Source of the DNA: Nocardioides faecalis
GTDB taxonomy: Bacteria > Actinomycetota > Actinomycetes > Propionibacteriales > Nocardioidaceae
NCBI RefSeq assembly: GCF_018388425.1
Contig: NZ_CP074406.1
Location: 1,302,001 to 1,366,000 of the forward strand
Reading direction: 5' to 3'
DNA length: 64,000 nt
Part shown: one piece after another, positions 32,514 through 42,232 of the stretch
How positions within the stretch are numbered: the stretch's first letter is position 1
How the letters are laid out: each line of letters starts with the position of its first letter
Notes under the pieces: model-generated
Database searches by the model: none
Seen by the model: only the letters and a program-made list of their open reading frames with translations
Told to the model about the DNA's origin: nothing
Program-made: the position numbers and the translations under genes

Positions 32514-33524
32514 TCAGGGGACGACGACGACCTGCGCGGCGTACGACAGCCCGGCGCCGAAGGCGACCAGCAGCGCGGTGTCGCCGGAGCGTGCCTGCCC
32601 TTCGGTGATCATGCGGTGCAGCGCCAGCGGGATCGAGGCCGCCGAGGTGTTGCCGGTGTCGACGATGTCGCGGGCGACCTGCACCGACGGCGGCAGGCCC
32701 ATCGTGCGCACCATCGTGTCGGTGATCCGGTTGTTGGCCTGGTGCGGCACGAAGCAGTCGAGCTCGTCCACGGTGATCCCGGCCCGGTCGAGCGCCTGCT
32801 GGGCCACCTTCGCCATCGAGTACGACGCCCAGCGGAAGACCGAGTTGCCCTTCATGACCAGGTGCGGCATCCGGGGGGAGTCCGAGGCCACCACGTCGCG
32901 CCAGTCCTCACGCGAGCGGATGTGGTCGTAGTGCTCGCCGTCGGAGCCCCAGACGACGGGACCGATGCCGGGGGTCTCGGAGGGCCCGACCACGACCGCA
33001 CCGGCGCCGTCGGCGAACAGGAACGCGGTGCCGCGGTCGGTGACGTCGGTGACGTCGGAGAGCCGCTCGACGCCGATCACCAGCGCGTAGCCGGCGCTGC
33101 CGGCGCGGACCATGTCGCTGGCCAGCGCCACGCCGTGGCAGAACCCGGCGCAGGCGGCGGAGACGTCGAACGCGGCCGCCTGCTCGGTGCCCAGCTCGTG
33201 GGCGATCGCGGTCGCCGCGGAGGGGGTCTGGAGCATGTGCGAGACCGTGGCCACGATGACGCAGTCGACCTGGCCGGCGGCGATGCCGGCGGAGGCGAGC
33301 GCCTCGGTCGCGGCGGCGACGCTCATCGACACCAGGGTCTCGGACTCGTCGGCGATCCGGCGCGAGCGGATGCCGGAGCGCTGCTGGATCCACTCGTCGC
33401 TGGAGTCGATCGCCTCGACCAGCTCCGCGTTCGGCACCACCCGGGCGGGCCGGTAGGCCCCGACGCCGAGCAGCCGGGTCGCCGCGGGGCCGGTGGCCTG
33501 GCGGATGGTCTTCGTTGCGCTCAT
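32514..33524 (-). CDS. fabH: Beta-ketoacyl-ACP synthase III
   Basis: A 336-residue enzyme that starts fatty-acid chains by joining an acyl-CoA primer to malonyl-ACP. The catalytic triad residues are visible: Cys125 in VSAACAGFCHG, His in VPHQANNRI and Asn in TGNTSAAS. The N-terminal SSDEWIQQRSGIRSRRI loop is the usual primer-binding region. Its start overlaps the fabD stop (ATGA), so it is translationally coupled. Confidence 0.96.
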   Translation of the reverse strand: MSATKTIRQATGPAATRLLGVGAYRPARVVPNAELVEAIDSSDEWIQQRSGIRSRRIADESETLVSMSVAAATEALASAGIAAGQVDCVIVATVSHMLQTPSAATAIAHELGTEQAAAFDVSAACAGFCHGVALASDMVRAGSAGYALVIGVERLSDVTDVTDRGTAFLFADGAGAVVVGPSETPGIGPVVWGSDGEHYDHIRSREDWRDVVASDSPRMPHLVMKGNSVFRWASYSMAKVAQQALDRAGITVDELDCFVPHQANNRITDTMVRTMGLPPSVQVARDIVDTGNTSAASIPLALHRMITEGQARSGDTALLVAFGAGLSYAAQVVVVP

Positions 33525-34720
33525 GCGGGCACGGCCGTCGGGTGCAGGCGCAGCAGCGGCTGGCCGGGGGCGACGGGGTCGCCGTCCTCCACGAGCCACT
33601 CCACCACCTGGCCGCCGTGGACGGCCGTCACGGAGAACCGGTCGCGCAGGCTCGCCACGTCGCCGATGGTGACGCCCGGCTCGAGCATCTCGGTGGCGGC
33701 GGCGTCGGGGGAGCGGTGGAACACGCCCTTGGCCGGGGAGACAACCATCCGCCACGAGGGGCTGGCGTCGATCATCGACTCCTCGCCGTGGCTGCGGCAG
33801 AACGCGCGTGCGTCGTCGATCTGGTCGGGGGTGTTGAGGGAGAACGTCTCCACGCTCATCCCGCGGTCGCGGAAGTACCGTTTGGCGATCCCGGTCAGCG
33901 TGCCGGCCGGCGGCATCTCCAGCAGCCCGGTGACCCCGATGTCGGCCATCGTCTCCAGGCACAGGTCCCAGCGGACCGGACGGGCGATCTGGCCGACGAT
34001 GCGGCGCAGCACGTCCGCGCCGTCGTGGACGACGGTGCCGTCGGTGTTGGAGATGAAGCGGGTGCGCGGGTCGTGCACCGAGACCGAGCGGGCTAGCCGC
34101 GCGACGTGGTCCGCCGCGGGCGCCATGTGCGGGGAGTGGAAGGCGCCGGCGACCTGCAGCGGGCGCACCCGCGCCTTCGCCGGGGCGTTGGCGGCGAGCT
34201 CCTCGAGCTGCGCCATCGTGCCGGCGGCGACGATCTGGCCGGGCCCGTTGTCGTTGGCGGCGGTCAGGCCGTGCGCGGCGATGGCGGCCAGCACCTCGTC
34301 GCGGTCCCCGCCCAGCACGGCGGTCATCCCGGTCGGCATGACCGCGGAGGCGTCCGCCATGGCCTTGCCGCGCTCGCGGACCAGCACCATCGCCTGCTCG
34401 GCGGTGATCACCCGCGCGCCCACCGCGGCGGTGATCTCACCGACGCTGTGGCCGGCGACCGCACCCAGGCGGGTGAAGGCGTCGGCGGGGTGCGGGTAGA
34501 GGGCGAGCGAGGTGACCAGGCCGGCTCCGACCAGCAGCGGCTGGGCGATCGCGGTGTCACGGATCGTCTCCGCGTCCGCCTCGGTGCCGTAGTGCGCGAG
34601 GTCCATGCCGGCGACCGTGGAGAGCCACTCCAGACGGGTGGCGAAGGTGGGGTCCTCCAGCCAGGGGGACAGGAATCCGGGGGTCTGTGCCCCTTGCCCA
34701 GGGGCCACGATGACGAGCAC
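33521..34720 (-). CDS. fabD: Malonyl-CoA:ACP transacylase with C-terminal biotinyl/lipoyl-like domain
   Basis: A 399-residue protein. Residues 1-310 form the transacylase: VAPGQGAQTPGF, the nucleophile Ser92 in GHSVGEITAAV and His in GAFHSPHM. It moves malonyl from CoA to ACP. FabD is usually near 310 residues. Here residues about 322-395 form an extra domain (VVSPAKGVFHRSP, GVTIGDVASLRDRFSVTA, GGQVVEWLVEDGDPVAPGQPLLRL) with the spacing of biotinyl/lipoyl domains. The modifiable Lys motif (EAMKM) is absent. The start is GTG. First gene of the fab operon, downstream of fasR. Confidence 0.93.
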   Translation of the reverse strand: MLVIVAPGQGAQTPGFLSPWLEDPTFATRLEWLSTVAGMDLAHYGTEADAETIRDTAIAQPLLVGAGLVTSLALYPHPADAFTRLGAVAGHSVGEITAAVGARVITAEQAMVLVRERGKAMADASAVMPTGMTAVLGGDRDEVLAAIAAHGLTAANDNGPGQIVAAGTMAQLEELAANAPAKARVRPLQVAGAFHSPHMAPAADHVARLARSVSVHDPRTRFISNTDGTVVHDGADVLRRIVGQIARPVRWDLCLETMADIGVTGLLEMPPAGTLTGIAKRYFRDRGMSVETFSLNTPDQIDDARAFCRSHGEESMIDASPSWRMVVSPAKGVFHRSPDAAATEMLEPGVTIGDVASLRDRFSVTAVHGGQVVEWLVEDGDPVAPGQPLLRLHPTAVPA

Positions 34721-34781
34721 GGTGCAAGCCTGCCGTCATCTGGCCCCGAACGGTGGCTACGCCACGAACGAATCTGACGCC

Positions 34782-34810
34782 GCGGCGTTGTGAGATCCCT
34801 ACAACGCCGC
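34782..34810. promoter_or_regulatory. Perfect inverted repeat between fasR and fabD
   Basis: GCGGCGTTGT and its exact complement are separated by 9 bp. The right arm overlaps the fasR stop codon and the repeat sits about 62-90 bp before the fabD start. It could be a terminator hairpin for fasR, an operator for the regulator, or both. No T-tract follows. Confidence 0.45.
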
Positions 34811-35980
34811 TTGCCGGCCCAGGATCAGGGCGAGCTGCAGCGCCAGTGCGTCGCGGGGCACCGACGGCGTGAGGCCGGTCAGGTCGCCGATCTGGCCCAG
34901 CCGGTAGCGCACCGTGTTGGCGTGCACGAACAGGCCGCGGGCGGTCGCCTCGATGCCGGCGCCGTTGGCGAAGTAGGCCACCAGCGTCTCGACCAGCTCG
35001 CCGCGGGCCTCGGCCAGCGGGCGGTAGACCTGCTCGACGGCGTCGATGCGGGCCGACTCGTCGCCGGCCAGGATCCGCTCCGGCAGCAGGTCGTGCGCGG
35101 AGACCGGGCGTGGCGCGTCCGGCCAACCGACCGCGGCCCGCAGGGCACCGAGCGCCACCGTCGCCGAGACGTGGGCCTGGGAGAGGTCGCCGGCCACCGG
35201 GCCGACGACGACCGCGCCCTTGCCGAACGAGCCCTCCACGGCCGCGGCGTCCTTCTCCGGGTCGGTCACGCCGCCCAGGATCACCACCAGCAGGTGGCCC
35301 TGCACCGCGCTGAGCGCGTCGAGCTCGCGCTCGCGGGCGGCGCGTCGTACCTCGTCGAAGACGCCGGTCTGGGTCTCCGCGGCCTCCTCGGGAGCCGGGC
35401 CGGCGACGACCACGACCCGCCCGCGCGAGGACCAGCCCACTGCGCTGGCCCTCGACAGCACCGACTCGTCGGTCTCCGCGCGCAGCACGGCGTCCACGGC
35501 CAGCGCCTCCAGCCGGGCGTCCCAGCGGCCGCGGACCTCCGCCGCCCGGGCGTAGACCTCCGCGGTCGCGAAGGCGATCTCCCGGCCGTAGCGCAGCACC
35601 CCGGCGTGCACGTCGGCGAACACCTCGGCGTCGAGGAGCCGCTCGATGTTGCGCTCCACCTCGTCGATCGTGAGCCGGATCAGCTCGACCGTCTGGCGCA
35701 GGTCGATCACGCGGGCCATCGCGCGCGGCGCGACACCGAAGACGTGGATCATCGCGTCCTGCTCGGGGTCGCTTCCGCCACCGTCGGCGAACCAGTCGAC
35801 GAACCCCTTCACGCCCGCGTGAACGATCATCCCGACCCAGGAGCGGTCCTCGGCGCTCAGCGCGCCGAACCACGCCAGGTCGGTCTCCATCCGGGCGATC
35901 GCCGCGGCGCCGAGCGAGCCGGATGCCGCACGGAGCTGGCGGGTGGCGTCAGCCCGCTCCGCGGGCCCGGTGGGGGACAT
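34799..35980 (-). CDS. fasR: PucR-type regulator of fatty-acid synthesis (FasR-like)
   Basis: A 393-residue regulator. Residues about 1-170 form a conserved helical sensor (MIHVFGVAPRAMARVIDLRQTVELIR), the middle is a GGDEF-like domain of CdaR type, and residues about 335-390 form a PucR helix-turn-helix (LVETLVAYFANGAGIEATARGLFVHANTVRYRLGQI). In Streptomyces the equivalent gene, in the same order before fabD-fabH-acpP-fabF, activates that operon. The same role is inferred here. A TACGCT box lies 6 nt before the ATG, suggesting a leaderless mRNA. Confidence 0.88.
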   Translation of the reverse strand: MSPTGPAERADATRQLRAASGSLGAAAIARMETDLAWFGALSAEDRSWVGMIVHAGVKGFVDWFADGGGSDPEQDAMIHVFGVAPRAMARVIDLRQTVELIRLTIDEVERNIERLLDAEVFADVHAGVLRYGREIAFATAEVYARAAEVRGRWDARLEALAVDAVLRAETDESVLSRASAVGWSSRGRVVVVAGPAPEEAAETQTGVFDEVRRAARERELDALSAVQGHLLVVILGGVTDPEKDAAAVEGSFGKGAVVVGPVAGDLSQAHVSATVALGALRAAVGWPDAPRPVSAHDLLPERILAGDESARIDAVEQVYRPLAEARGELVETLVAYFANGAGIEATARGLFVHANTVRYRLGQIGDLTGLTPSVPRDALALQLALILGRQAAL

Positions 35981-36086
35981 GGGGACAGCGTAGGACGCGT
36001 CACACTCGGCCCACTCCGGGTGTGGGGCAGGTCGCAGCGTGCTTGAATCGAACGTCACATCTCCCACGCATGTGAGAGGCACGCCC

Positions 36087-37085
36087 ATGGCCGCCAGCAC
36101 GTACAGTGCGCCGCAGGACCAGGCAGGCAAGCACGAGCTGCAGTACGTCGTGCTGCACGGCAAGCGCCGTGCGTACCTCAAGGCGGGCCGGGGGCCGGCG
36201 CTCCTGCTGCTGCACGGGCTGGGGTGTGACCACACCACCTGGCTGCCGGTCATCGACGAGCTCGCCAAGCGCTACACGGTGATCGCGCCGGACTTCCTCG
36301 GCCACGGGGCCTCCGACAAGCCGCGCGCCGACTACTCCGTCGCGGGCTACGCCAACGGGATGCGGGACCTGCTCACCGTGCTGGGCATCGACAAGGCCAC
36401 GGTGGTGGGCCACAGCTTCGGCGGCGGTGTCGCGCTGCAGTTCGGCTACCAGTTCCCCGAGCGCACGCAGCGGATCGTCGTGGTGGCCACCGGCGGCTTC
36501 GGCCCCGAGGTCACCCCGTTCATCAAGCTGATCCAGGCGCCGGGCTGGTCGGCTGCGATGGGCGTCCTCACCCTGCCCGGGATCCGGCACCTGGAGCTCG
36601 CCGCGATGCGCACCGCGGCCCAGCTGCCCGGTCCGGCGCGCAAATACGTGCGCGACCTCGGCGAGGTGGCCGCGATCGTCGACTCCTGGAAGGACCGGCG
36701 CACCCGGTACGCGATCCGGCACCTGGTGCGGGCGGTGATCGACTGGCGAGGGCAGGTCGTGACCATCGCCGACCGCGCCTACCTGACCGAGGTGATGCCG
36801 ATCGCCGTGGTGTGGGGCCGCGACGACCAGGTGATCCCGGTGCGGCACGCCAGCATCGCGGCGTTCCTGGCCCCGCAGGCCCACGTCGAGGTCATCCCGG
36901 ACTCCGGGCACTTCCCGCACAAGGACCACCCCGAGCAGTTCGTGGCGATCCTCAACGAGTTCATCGCCACCACCGAGCCCGCGACGTACAACCGCGCGCG
37001 GTTCCGCAGGATGCTCAAGGCGGGCGGGGCCGCCCGGCCCGCGCCGCTGGTCAGCGTCGAGGCGGCCGACGGCGCTCCCGCCTGA
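36087..37085 (+). CDS. Alpha/beta-hydrolase fold protein
   Basis: A 332-residue hydrolase with LLLHGLGCDHTTW for the oxyanion hole, the nucleophile elbow VGHSFGGGVALQF, Asp in VWGRDDQVIP and His in DSGHFPHKDHPEQF. The cap region is helical and fairly short. The substrate is unknown, and the resemblance to C-C hydrolases and haloperoxidase-type enzymes is too general to assign one. ATG 36087 has GAGAGG 7 nt upstream. It is divergent from fasR and convergent with aceE. Confidence 0.86.
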   Translation: MAASTYSAPQDQAGKHELQYVVLHGKRRAYLKAGRGPALLLLHGLGCDHTTWLPVIDELAKRYTVIAPDFLGHGASDKPRADYSVAGYANGMRDLLTVLGIDKATVVGHSFGGGVALQFGYQFPERTQRIVVVATGGFGPEVTPFIKLIQAPGWSAAMGVLTLPGIRHLELAAMRTAAQLPGPARKYVRDLGEVAAIVDSWKDRRTRYAIRHLVRAVIDWRGQVVTIADRAYLTEVMPIAVVWGRDDQVIPVRHASIAAFLAPQAHVEVIPDSGHFPHKDHPEQFVAILNEFIATTEPATYNRARFRRMLKAGGAARPAPLVSVEAADGAPA

Positions 37086-37088
37086 ACG

Positions 37089-37132
37089 CGACGGCGCCCG
37101 GCCACCCCTCGCGGGGTGACCGGGCGCCGTCG
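37089..37132. terminator. Bidirectional terminator between the hydrolase and aceE
   Basis: A 20-bp inverted repeat (37089-37108 with 37113-37132) with a TCGC loop and no more than a G-T or two sits between convergent stops. Confidence 0.85.
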
Positions 37133-37149
37133 TCGTGGCGGGAGGCGGG

Positions 37150-39954
37150 TCAGGCCGCGCCGCCCTCCTGGCTGCGGTCGGCGACCGCGGTCGGGTCGTC
37201 GATCCGGTACTTCGCGAGCGCCTCACCGACGCGGGCGGGGTCGATCTCCCCGGACTCCGCGAGCGCGGACAGCGCCTGCACGACCACCGACTCCGCGTCG
37301 ATCTGGAAGAACCGGCGCGCGGCCGGGCGGGTGTCGGCGAAGCCGAAGCCGTCCGCTCCGAGCACCCGGTAGTCGGCCGGCACCCACGGCGAGATCTGCA
37401 GCGGCACGGCGGCCATGTAGTCCGAGACCGCCACCACGGGCGCGGTGTCGTCGCCGAGCGCCTCGGTGACGTACGCCGTACGGGGCGCCTCGTCGGGGTG
37501 CAGCAGGTTCCACTTCCCGGTCTCGACGCCGTCGCGGGCGAGCTCGTTCCACGAGGTGACCGACCAGGTCTCCGCGCGCACGCCCCAGTCCTCGGCGAGC
37601 AGGCGGCGCGCCTCGTCGATCCACGGGAAGCCGACGCCCGAGGCGAGCAGCCGCACGCGGGGGCCCTCGCCCTGCTCGACCTCGGTGACCCGGTACATGC
37701 CCTTGAGCAGCCCCGCCACGTCGAGGTCCGCCGGCTCGGCCGGCTGCGGGACGGGCTCGTTGTAGACGGTCATGTAGAAGATGACGTCCTCACCCTGGGG
37801 GTGCTCCTCGGTGGAGCCGTACATCCGCTCCAGGCCCGAGCGCATGATGTGCGCGACCTCGTAGCTGAACGCCGGGTCGTAGTGCACGACCGCGGGGTTC
37901 GTGGACGCCAGCAGCGGGGAGTGCCCGTCCGCGTGCTGCAGGCCCTCGCCGGTCAGCGTGGTGCGGCCCGCGGTCGCGCCGACCAGGAAGCCGCGCGCGA
38001 GCTGGTCGGCCATCGCCCAGATCTGGTCGCCGGTGCGCTGGAAACCGAACATCGAGTAGAAGATGTAGAACGGGATCATCTGCTCGCCGTGGGTCGTGTA
38101 CGACGACCCGGCAGCGATCGCCGAGGCCATCGCGCCCGCCTCGGAGATGCCCTCGTGGAGCAGCTGGCCCTGCGGCGACATCTTGTACTGCAGCAGCATG
38201 TTGCGGTCGACGGACTCGAAGGTCTGTCCGAGCGGGTCGTAGACCTTGGCCGAGGGGAACATCGAGTCCATGCCGAACGTGCGGTACTCGTCGGGCGCGA
38301 TCGGGACGATCCGCTTGCCGATCTCCGGGTCCTTCATCCAGTCCCGGAGCAGGCGGACCGCGGCCATCGTGGTGGCCACCTTGTGGTTGCCCGCACCCTT
38401 GCGCAGCTCCGCGTAGACGGAGTCGCCCGGCAGGGTCAGCATCTTCGAGCGGTTGACCCGCTTCGGCAGGGAGCCGCCGAGCTGGCGACGCCGCTCGAGC
38501 ATGTACTCGATCTCCGGGGAGTCGGCCCCGGGGTGGAAGAACGGCGCGGTGCCGTTCGCCTCGTAGGCGCTCTCCAGGTCCCGGTCGCTGATCGGCAGGT
38601 AGAGCCGGTCGCGGAACTTCTTCAGGTCGTCCTTGGTCAGCTTCTTCATCTGGTGGGTGGCGTTCTTGCCCTCCAGGGCGTCGATCGTCCAGCCCTTGAT
38701 GGTGTGCGCCAGGATCACCGTCGGCTGCCCGACCGTCTTGGTCGCCGCGTCGAACGCCGCGTACACCTTGCGGTAGTCGTGGCCCCCGCGCGGCAGCTTC
38801 TCGATCTGCCGGTCGGACATGTGCTCGACCATCGCGCGCAGCCGCGGGTCGGGGCCGAAGAAGTGCTCACGGTTGTAGGCACCGGACTCGACCGAGAAGG
38901 TCTGGAACGCACCGTCGGGGGTGGAGTTCATCTTGTTGACCAGCACGCCGTCGACGTCGCGGGCCAGCAGCGCGTCCCACTCGCGGCCCCACACGACCTT
39001 GATCACGTTCCAGCCGGCGCCACGGAAGTTGGCCTCCAGCTCCTGGATGATCTTGCCGTTGCCGGTCACCGGGCCGTCCAGCTGCTGCAGGTTGCAGTTG
39101 ATCACCCAGGTGAGGTTGTCCAGCTCCTCGCGGGCGGCGACCCGGATCGCACCGAGCGACTCGGGCTCGGCCATCTCGCCGTCGCCGAGGAACGCCCAGA
39201 CCCGCTGGTCGGAGGTGTCCTTGATGCCGCGGCCGGCCAGGTAGCGGTTGAACCGCGCCTGGTAGATCGAGTTGATCCCGGCCAGGCCCATCGAGACCGT
39301 CGGGAACTCCCAGAACTCCGGCATCAGCCGCGGGTGCGGGTACGACGACAGGCCGGCGCCCGGACCGTGCTGCACCTCCTGGCGGAACCGGAGCAGCTGC
39401 TGCTCGCTCAGCCGGCCCTCGAGGAAGGCGCGGGCGTAGATGCCGGGGGAGGCGTGGCCCTGGAGGAAGAGCTGGTCACCGCCGCCGGGGTGGTCCTTGC
39501 CGCGGAAGAAGTGGTTGAAGCCGACCTCGTAGAGGCTCGCGCTGGACTGGTAGGTGGCGATGTGGCCGCCGACCTCCAGGCCCTTGCGGTTCGCGCTGGA
39601 GACCGTGACGGCCGCGTTCCAGCGGATGTAGGAGCGGATGCGGCGCTCGGTCTCCTCGTCGCCGGGGAACCACGGCTCCCGCTCCGGGGGGATGGTGTTG
39701 ATGTAGTCGGTGCTGCGCAGGGCCGGCACTCCGACCTGCTTCTGGCGCGCCCGCTCCAACAGCCGCAGCATGACGTAGCGGGCGCGCTCGCGCCCGCGCT
39801 CGTCGATCAGGGCGTTGAACGAGTCGATCCAGTCCTGGGTCTCGTCCGGGTCGATGTCGGGAAGCTGGGTCGGGAGGCCCTCGTGGATCACGGTGGCGGA
39901 CGAACCCACGGAGGCGGCCGGGGTGGGGCCTGAGGTAGGGGTGTCGGTGGTCAC
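37150..39954 (-). CDS. aceE: Pyruvate dehydrogenase E1 component, homodimeric type
   Basis: A 934-residue thiamine-diphosphate enzyme that decarboxylates pyruvate and acetylates the lipoyl arm of E2, feeding acetyl-CoA into the TCA cycle and lipid synthesis. The ThDP-binding [10 protein letters not shown]...NCNLQ motif is near 245-290. [30 protein letters not shown] and the catalytic-loop region around [10 protein letters not shown] are normal. GTG 39954 is chosen over a TTG 27 bp upstream. A DUF3052 gene lies across the intergenic region, as in other actinobacteria. Confidence 0.96.
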   Translation of the reverse strand: MTTDTPTSGPTPAASVGSSATVIHEGLPTQLPDIDPDETQDWIDSFNALIDERGRERARYVMLRLLERARQKQVGVPALRSTDYINTIPPEREPWFPGDEETERRIRSYIRWNAAVTVSSANRKGLEVGGHIATYQSSASLYEVGFNHFFRGKDHPGGGDQLFLQGHASPGIYARAFLEGRLSEQQLLRFRQEVQHGPGAGLSSYPHPRLMPEFWEFPTVSMGLAGINSIYQARFNRYLAGRGIKDTSDQRVWAFLGDGEMAEPESLGAIRVAAREELDNLTWVINCNLQQLDGPVTGNGKIIQELEANFRGAGWNVIKVVWGREWDALLARDVDGVLVNKMNSTPDGAFQTFSVESGAYNREHFFGPDPRLRAMVEHMSDRQIEKLPRGGHDYRKVYAAFDAATKTVGQPTVILAHTIKGWTIDALEGKNATHQMKKLTKDDLKKFRDRLYLPISDRDLESAYEANGTAPFFHPGADSPEIEYMLERRRQLGGSLPKRVNRSKMLTLPGDSVYAELRKGAGNHKVATTMAAVRLLRDWMKDPEIGKRIVPIAPDEYRTFGMDSMFPSAKVYDPLGQTFESVDRNMLLQYKMSPQGQLLHEGISEAGAMASAIAAGSSYTTHGEQMIPFYIFYSMFGFQRTGDQIWAMADQLARGFLVGATAGRTTLTGEGLQHADGHSPLLASTNPAVVHYDPAFSYEVAHIMRSGLERMYGSTEEHPQGEDVIFYMTVYNEPVPQPAEPADLDVAGLLKGMYRVTEVEQGEGPRVRLLASGVGFPWIDEARRLLAEDWGVRAETWSVTSWNELARDGVETGKWNLLHPDEAPRTAYVTEALGDDTAPVVAVSDYMAAVPLQISPWVPADYRVLGADGFGFADTRPAARRFFQIDAESVVVQALSALAESGEIDPARVGEALAKYRIDDPTAVADRSQEGGAA

Positions 39955-40138
39955 GTACCCATCGTCCCACCCTGGGAGCAAGCAGAAAATCTACCCGCGA
40001 GTATCGGACGGTCGGGCCCGAAGCGGCCCGCAGGGTTGCGCCACACCACCCGACTCCGCTGGACTGTCCCTCGACCCGCGTCAGCGGAGACGTCGTACGG
40101 CCCGAAGCGAACCCGAAGATCCACTTGGAGGAAGCACC

Positions 40139-40576
40139 GTGACATCGACCGCCACCGGCGGCTCCAGCTCATCTGACCCGACCGGACCCGCCGAGCGGAT
40201 GGGGCTCAAGCCCGGCATGGTGGTCCAGGAGCTCGGCTGGGACAACGACACCGACGACGAGCTCCGGGTCGCCATGGAGAACGTCATCGACGCGGACCTG
40301 GTCGACGGCGAGTACGGCAACGTGGTGGACGCCGTGGTGCTGTGGTGGCGCGACGACGACGGCGACCTCGTCGACGGCCTGGTCGACTCCCTGACCGACC
40401 TGGTCGGTGGCGGCGTCATCTGGCTGCTCACCCCGAAGGTGGGCCGGCCCGGCGCCGTGGACCCCGCCGACATCGCGGAGGCGGCCCCCATCGCCGGCCT
40501 GTCCCAGACCACGGCGGCGACCGTGAGCAAGGACTGGGCCGCCACCCGACTCGTCGCTCCCAAGACCGTCGGCTGA
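40139..40576 (+). CDS. DUF3052 family protein
   Basis: A 145-residue acidic protein of an actinobacterial family. Conserved features are RMGLKPGMVVQELGWDNDTDDELR, a VLWWRDDDGDLVDGLVDS core and a TPKVGRPG loop. The function is not established. The GTG has GGAGGA 6 nt upstream. In mycobacteria and streptomycetes the homologue lies between aceE and a peroxiredoxin. Here an acyl-CoA ligase gene separates it from ahpE. Confidence 0.9.
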   Translation: MTSTATGGSSSSDPTGPAERMGLKPGMVVQELGWDNDTDDELRVAMENVIDADLVDGEYGNVVDAVVLWWRDDDGDLVDGLVDSLTDLVGGGVIWLLTPKVGRPGAVDPADIAEAAPIAGLSQTTAATVSKDWAATRLVAPKTVG

Positions 40577-40586
40577 CAATACGAGC

Positions 40587-42224
40587 ATGGGGACCATCGT
40601 CACTGGGGTGAAGGACGCTGGGACCAGTCTGCGGATCCTGGCCGAGTCGGGCATCGTGCGCCCGTACTCGCCGGTGGTGCTCGCGGGCCTGGTCAAGGCG
40701 CTGAAGCAGTGGAGCACCACGCCCGCCGGCGGCTTCAAGACGATCGCGCTGCGTGCTCCCGACCGCACCGCGATCATCGACGAGCACGGCTCGATCACCT
40801 ACGGCGAGCTCCACGAGCGCAGCAACGCGCTGGCGCACGGGCTGCGCGAGAGGGGGGTGCGCCCCGGCGACGGGGTGGCGCTGATGTGCCGCAACCACCG
40901 CGGCTTCATCGAGGCCTCGATCGCGATCAGCAAGCTCGGCGCCGACGTCCTCTACCTCAACACCGCCTTCGCCGGCCCGCAGCTGGCCGACGTGCTGGAG
41001 CGCGAGCAGCCGCGGGTGGTGGTGCACGACGAGGAGTTCACCAAGCTGCTCTCGGACGCCCCCATCGAGCACCGGGTGCTGGCGTGGACCGACGGTGAGC
41101 CGAGCGAGGACAGCCTCGAGGGCATCGTCGCCGCGCAGGTCGCGGCCGGCCGCACCGAGGACCTCCGCCCGCCGGGCCACCGCGGCCGCACGGTCATCCT
41201 GACCTCCGGCACCACCGGCACCCCCAAGGGCGCCCCCCGCCCGCAGGGCGGGATCCCGGCGGCGATCTCCATCCTGTCCCGGATGCCGCTGCGCAGCGGC
41301 TGGAAGTGCTACATCGCGGCGCCGCTGTTCCACACCTGGGGTTTCGCGCACTACCAGCTGATGATGATGCTCGGCACCACCGTCGTGCTGCGCCGCAAGT
41401 TCGACCCCGAGGGGGCGCTGCGGCTGCTGAACGAGGAGCGCTGCGACTCCTTCGCGGTGATCCCGGTGATGCTGCAGCGGATCCTGGCGCTGGACGAGAA
41501 GGTCCTCGACGCCTACCCGCTCCCCGAGCTGAAGGCGGTCGCCTCGTCCGGTTCCGCCCTTCCCGGCGACCTGCCGACGCGGTGGATGGACCGGTACGGC
41601 GACAACCTGTACTCCGTCTACGGCTCCACCGAGATCGCGTGGGCCTCGATCGCCTCGCCCGCCGACCTGCGGGAGGCACCGGGCACCGCCGGGCGGCTGC
41701 CGCACAAGACCGTGATCCGGATCCTCGACCCCGACGGCAACGACGTGCCGACGGGGGAGTCGGGGCGGATCTTCGTCGGCAACGACCTGCAGATCGAGAG
41801 CTACACCGGCGGCGGCGGCAAGGAGGTCGTCGACGGGTTGATGGCCTCCGGAGACGTCGGCCGCATGGACGCCGAGGGCCGCCTCTTCGTCGAGGGCCGC
41901 GACGACGAGATGATCGTCTCCGGCGGCGAGAACGTCTTCCCCAAGGAGGTCGAGGACTGTCTCGCCTCCCACGAGAGCGTGGACGAGGTCGCGGCGATCG
42001 GCGTCGACGACGACGACTTCGGCCAGCGGCTGCTGGCGTTCGTGGTGCCGGTACCCGGGACCGACGGCTCCGAGGAGCTGGCCGAGCAGCTCAAGGGTCA
42101 CGTCAAGGAGAAGCTGGCCCGTTACAAGGTGCCCCGCGAGATCGTCTTCCTCGACGAGCTGCCCCGCAACGCGACGGGGAAGGTGCTCAAGCGGGAGTTG
42201 CCTGCCACCGAGCCGGCCGAGTGA
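40587..42224 (+). CDS. Acyl-CoA synthetase (AMP-forming, FadD-like)
   Basis: A 545-residue adenylate-forming ligase that activates a carboxylic acid with ATP and joins it to CoA. Motifs in order are the P-loop TSGTTGTPKGAPR near 210, PLFHTWGFAHYQ, YGSTEIAW, ASGDVGRMD, GRDDEMIVSGGENVFPKEVE and the C-terminal catalytic Lys in RNATGKVLKREL. The likely substrate is a medium- or long-chain fatty acid. A GACAAT box lies 6 nt before the ATG. It is followed, almost overlapping, by ahpE. Confidence 0.93.
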   Translation: MGTIVTGVKDAGTSLRILAESGIVRPYSPVVLAGLVKALKQWSTTPAGGFKTIALRAPDRTAIIDEHGSITYGELHERSNALAHGLRERGVRPGDGVALMCRNHRGFIEASIAISKLGADVLYLNTAFAGPQLADVLEREQPRVVVHDEEFTKLLSDAPIEHRVLAWTDGEPSEDSLEGIVAAQVAAGRTEDLRPPGHRGRTVILTSGTTGTPKGAPRPQGGIPAAISILSRMPLRSGWKCYIAAPLFHTWGFAHYQLMMMLGTTVVLRRKFDPEGALRLLNEERCDSFAVIPVMLQRILALDEKVLDAYPLPELKAVASSGSALPGDLPTRWMDRYGDNLYSVYGSTEIAWASIASPADLREAPGTAGRLPHKTVIRILDPDGNDVPTGESGRIFVGNDLQIESYTGGGGKEVVDGLMASGDVGRMDAEGRLFVEGRDDEMIVSGGENVFPKEVEDCLASHESVDEVAAIGVDDDDFGQRLLAFVVPVPGTDGSEELAEQLKGHVKEKLARYKVPREIVFLDELPRNATGKVLKRELPATEPAE

Positions 42225-42232
42225 GGCCTGAG

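Noticed and set aside
33521..33800. FabD C-terminal domain as an active biotin carrier
   Set aside because: The EAMKM-type modification site is absent; the corresponding stretch reads SLRDRFSV, with no Lys.
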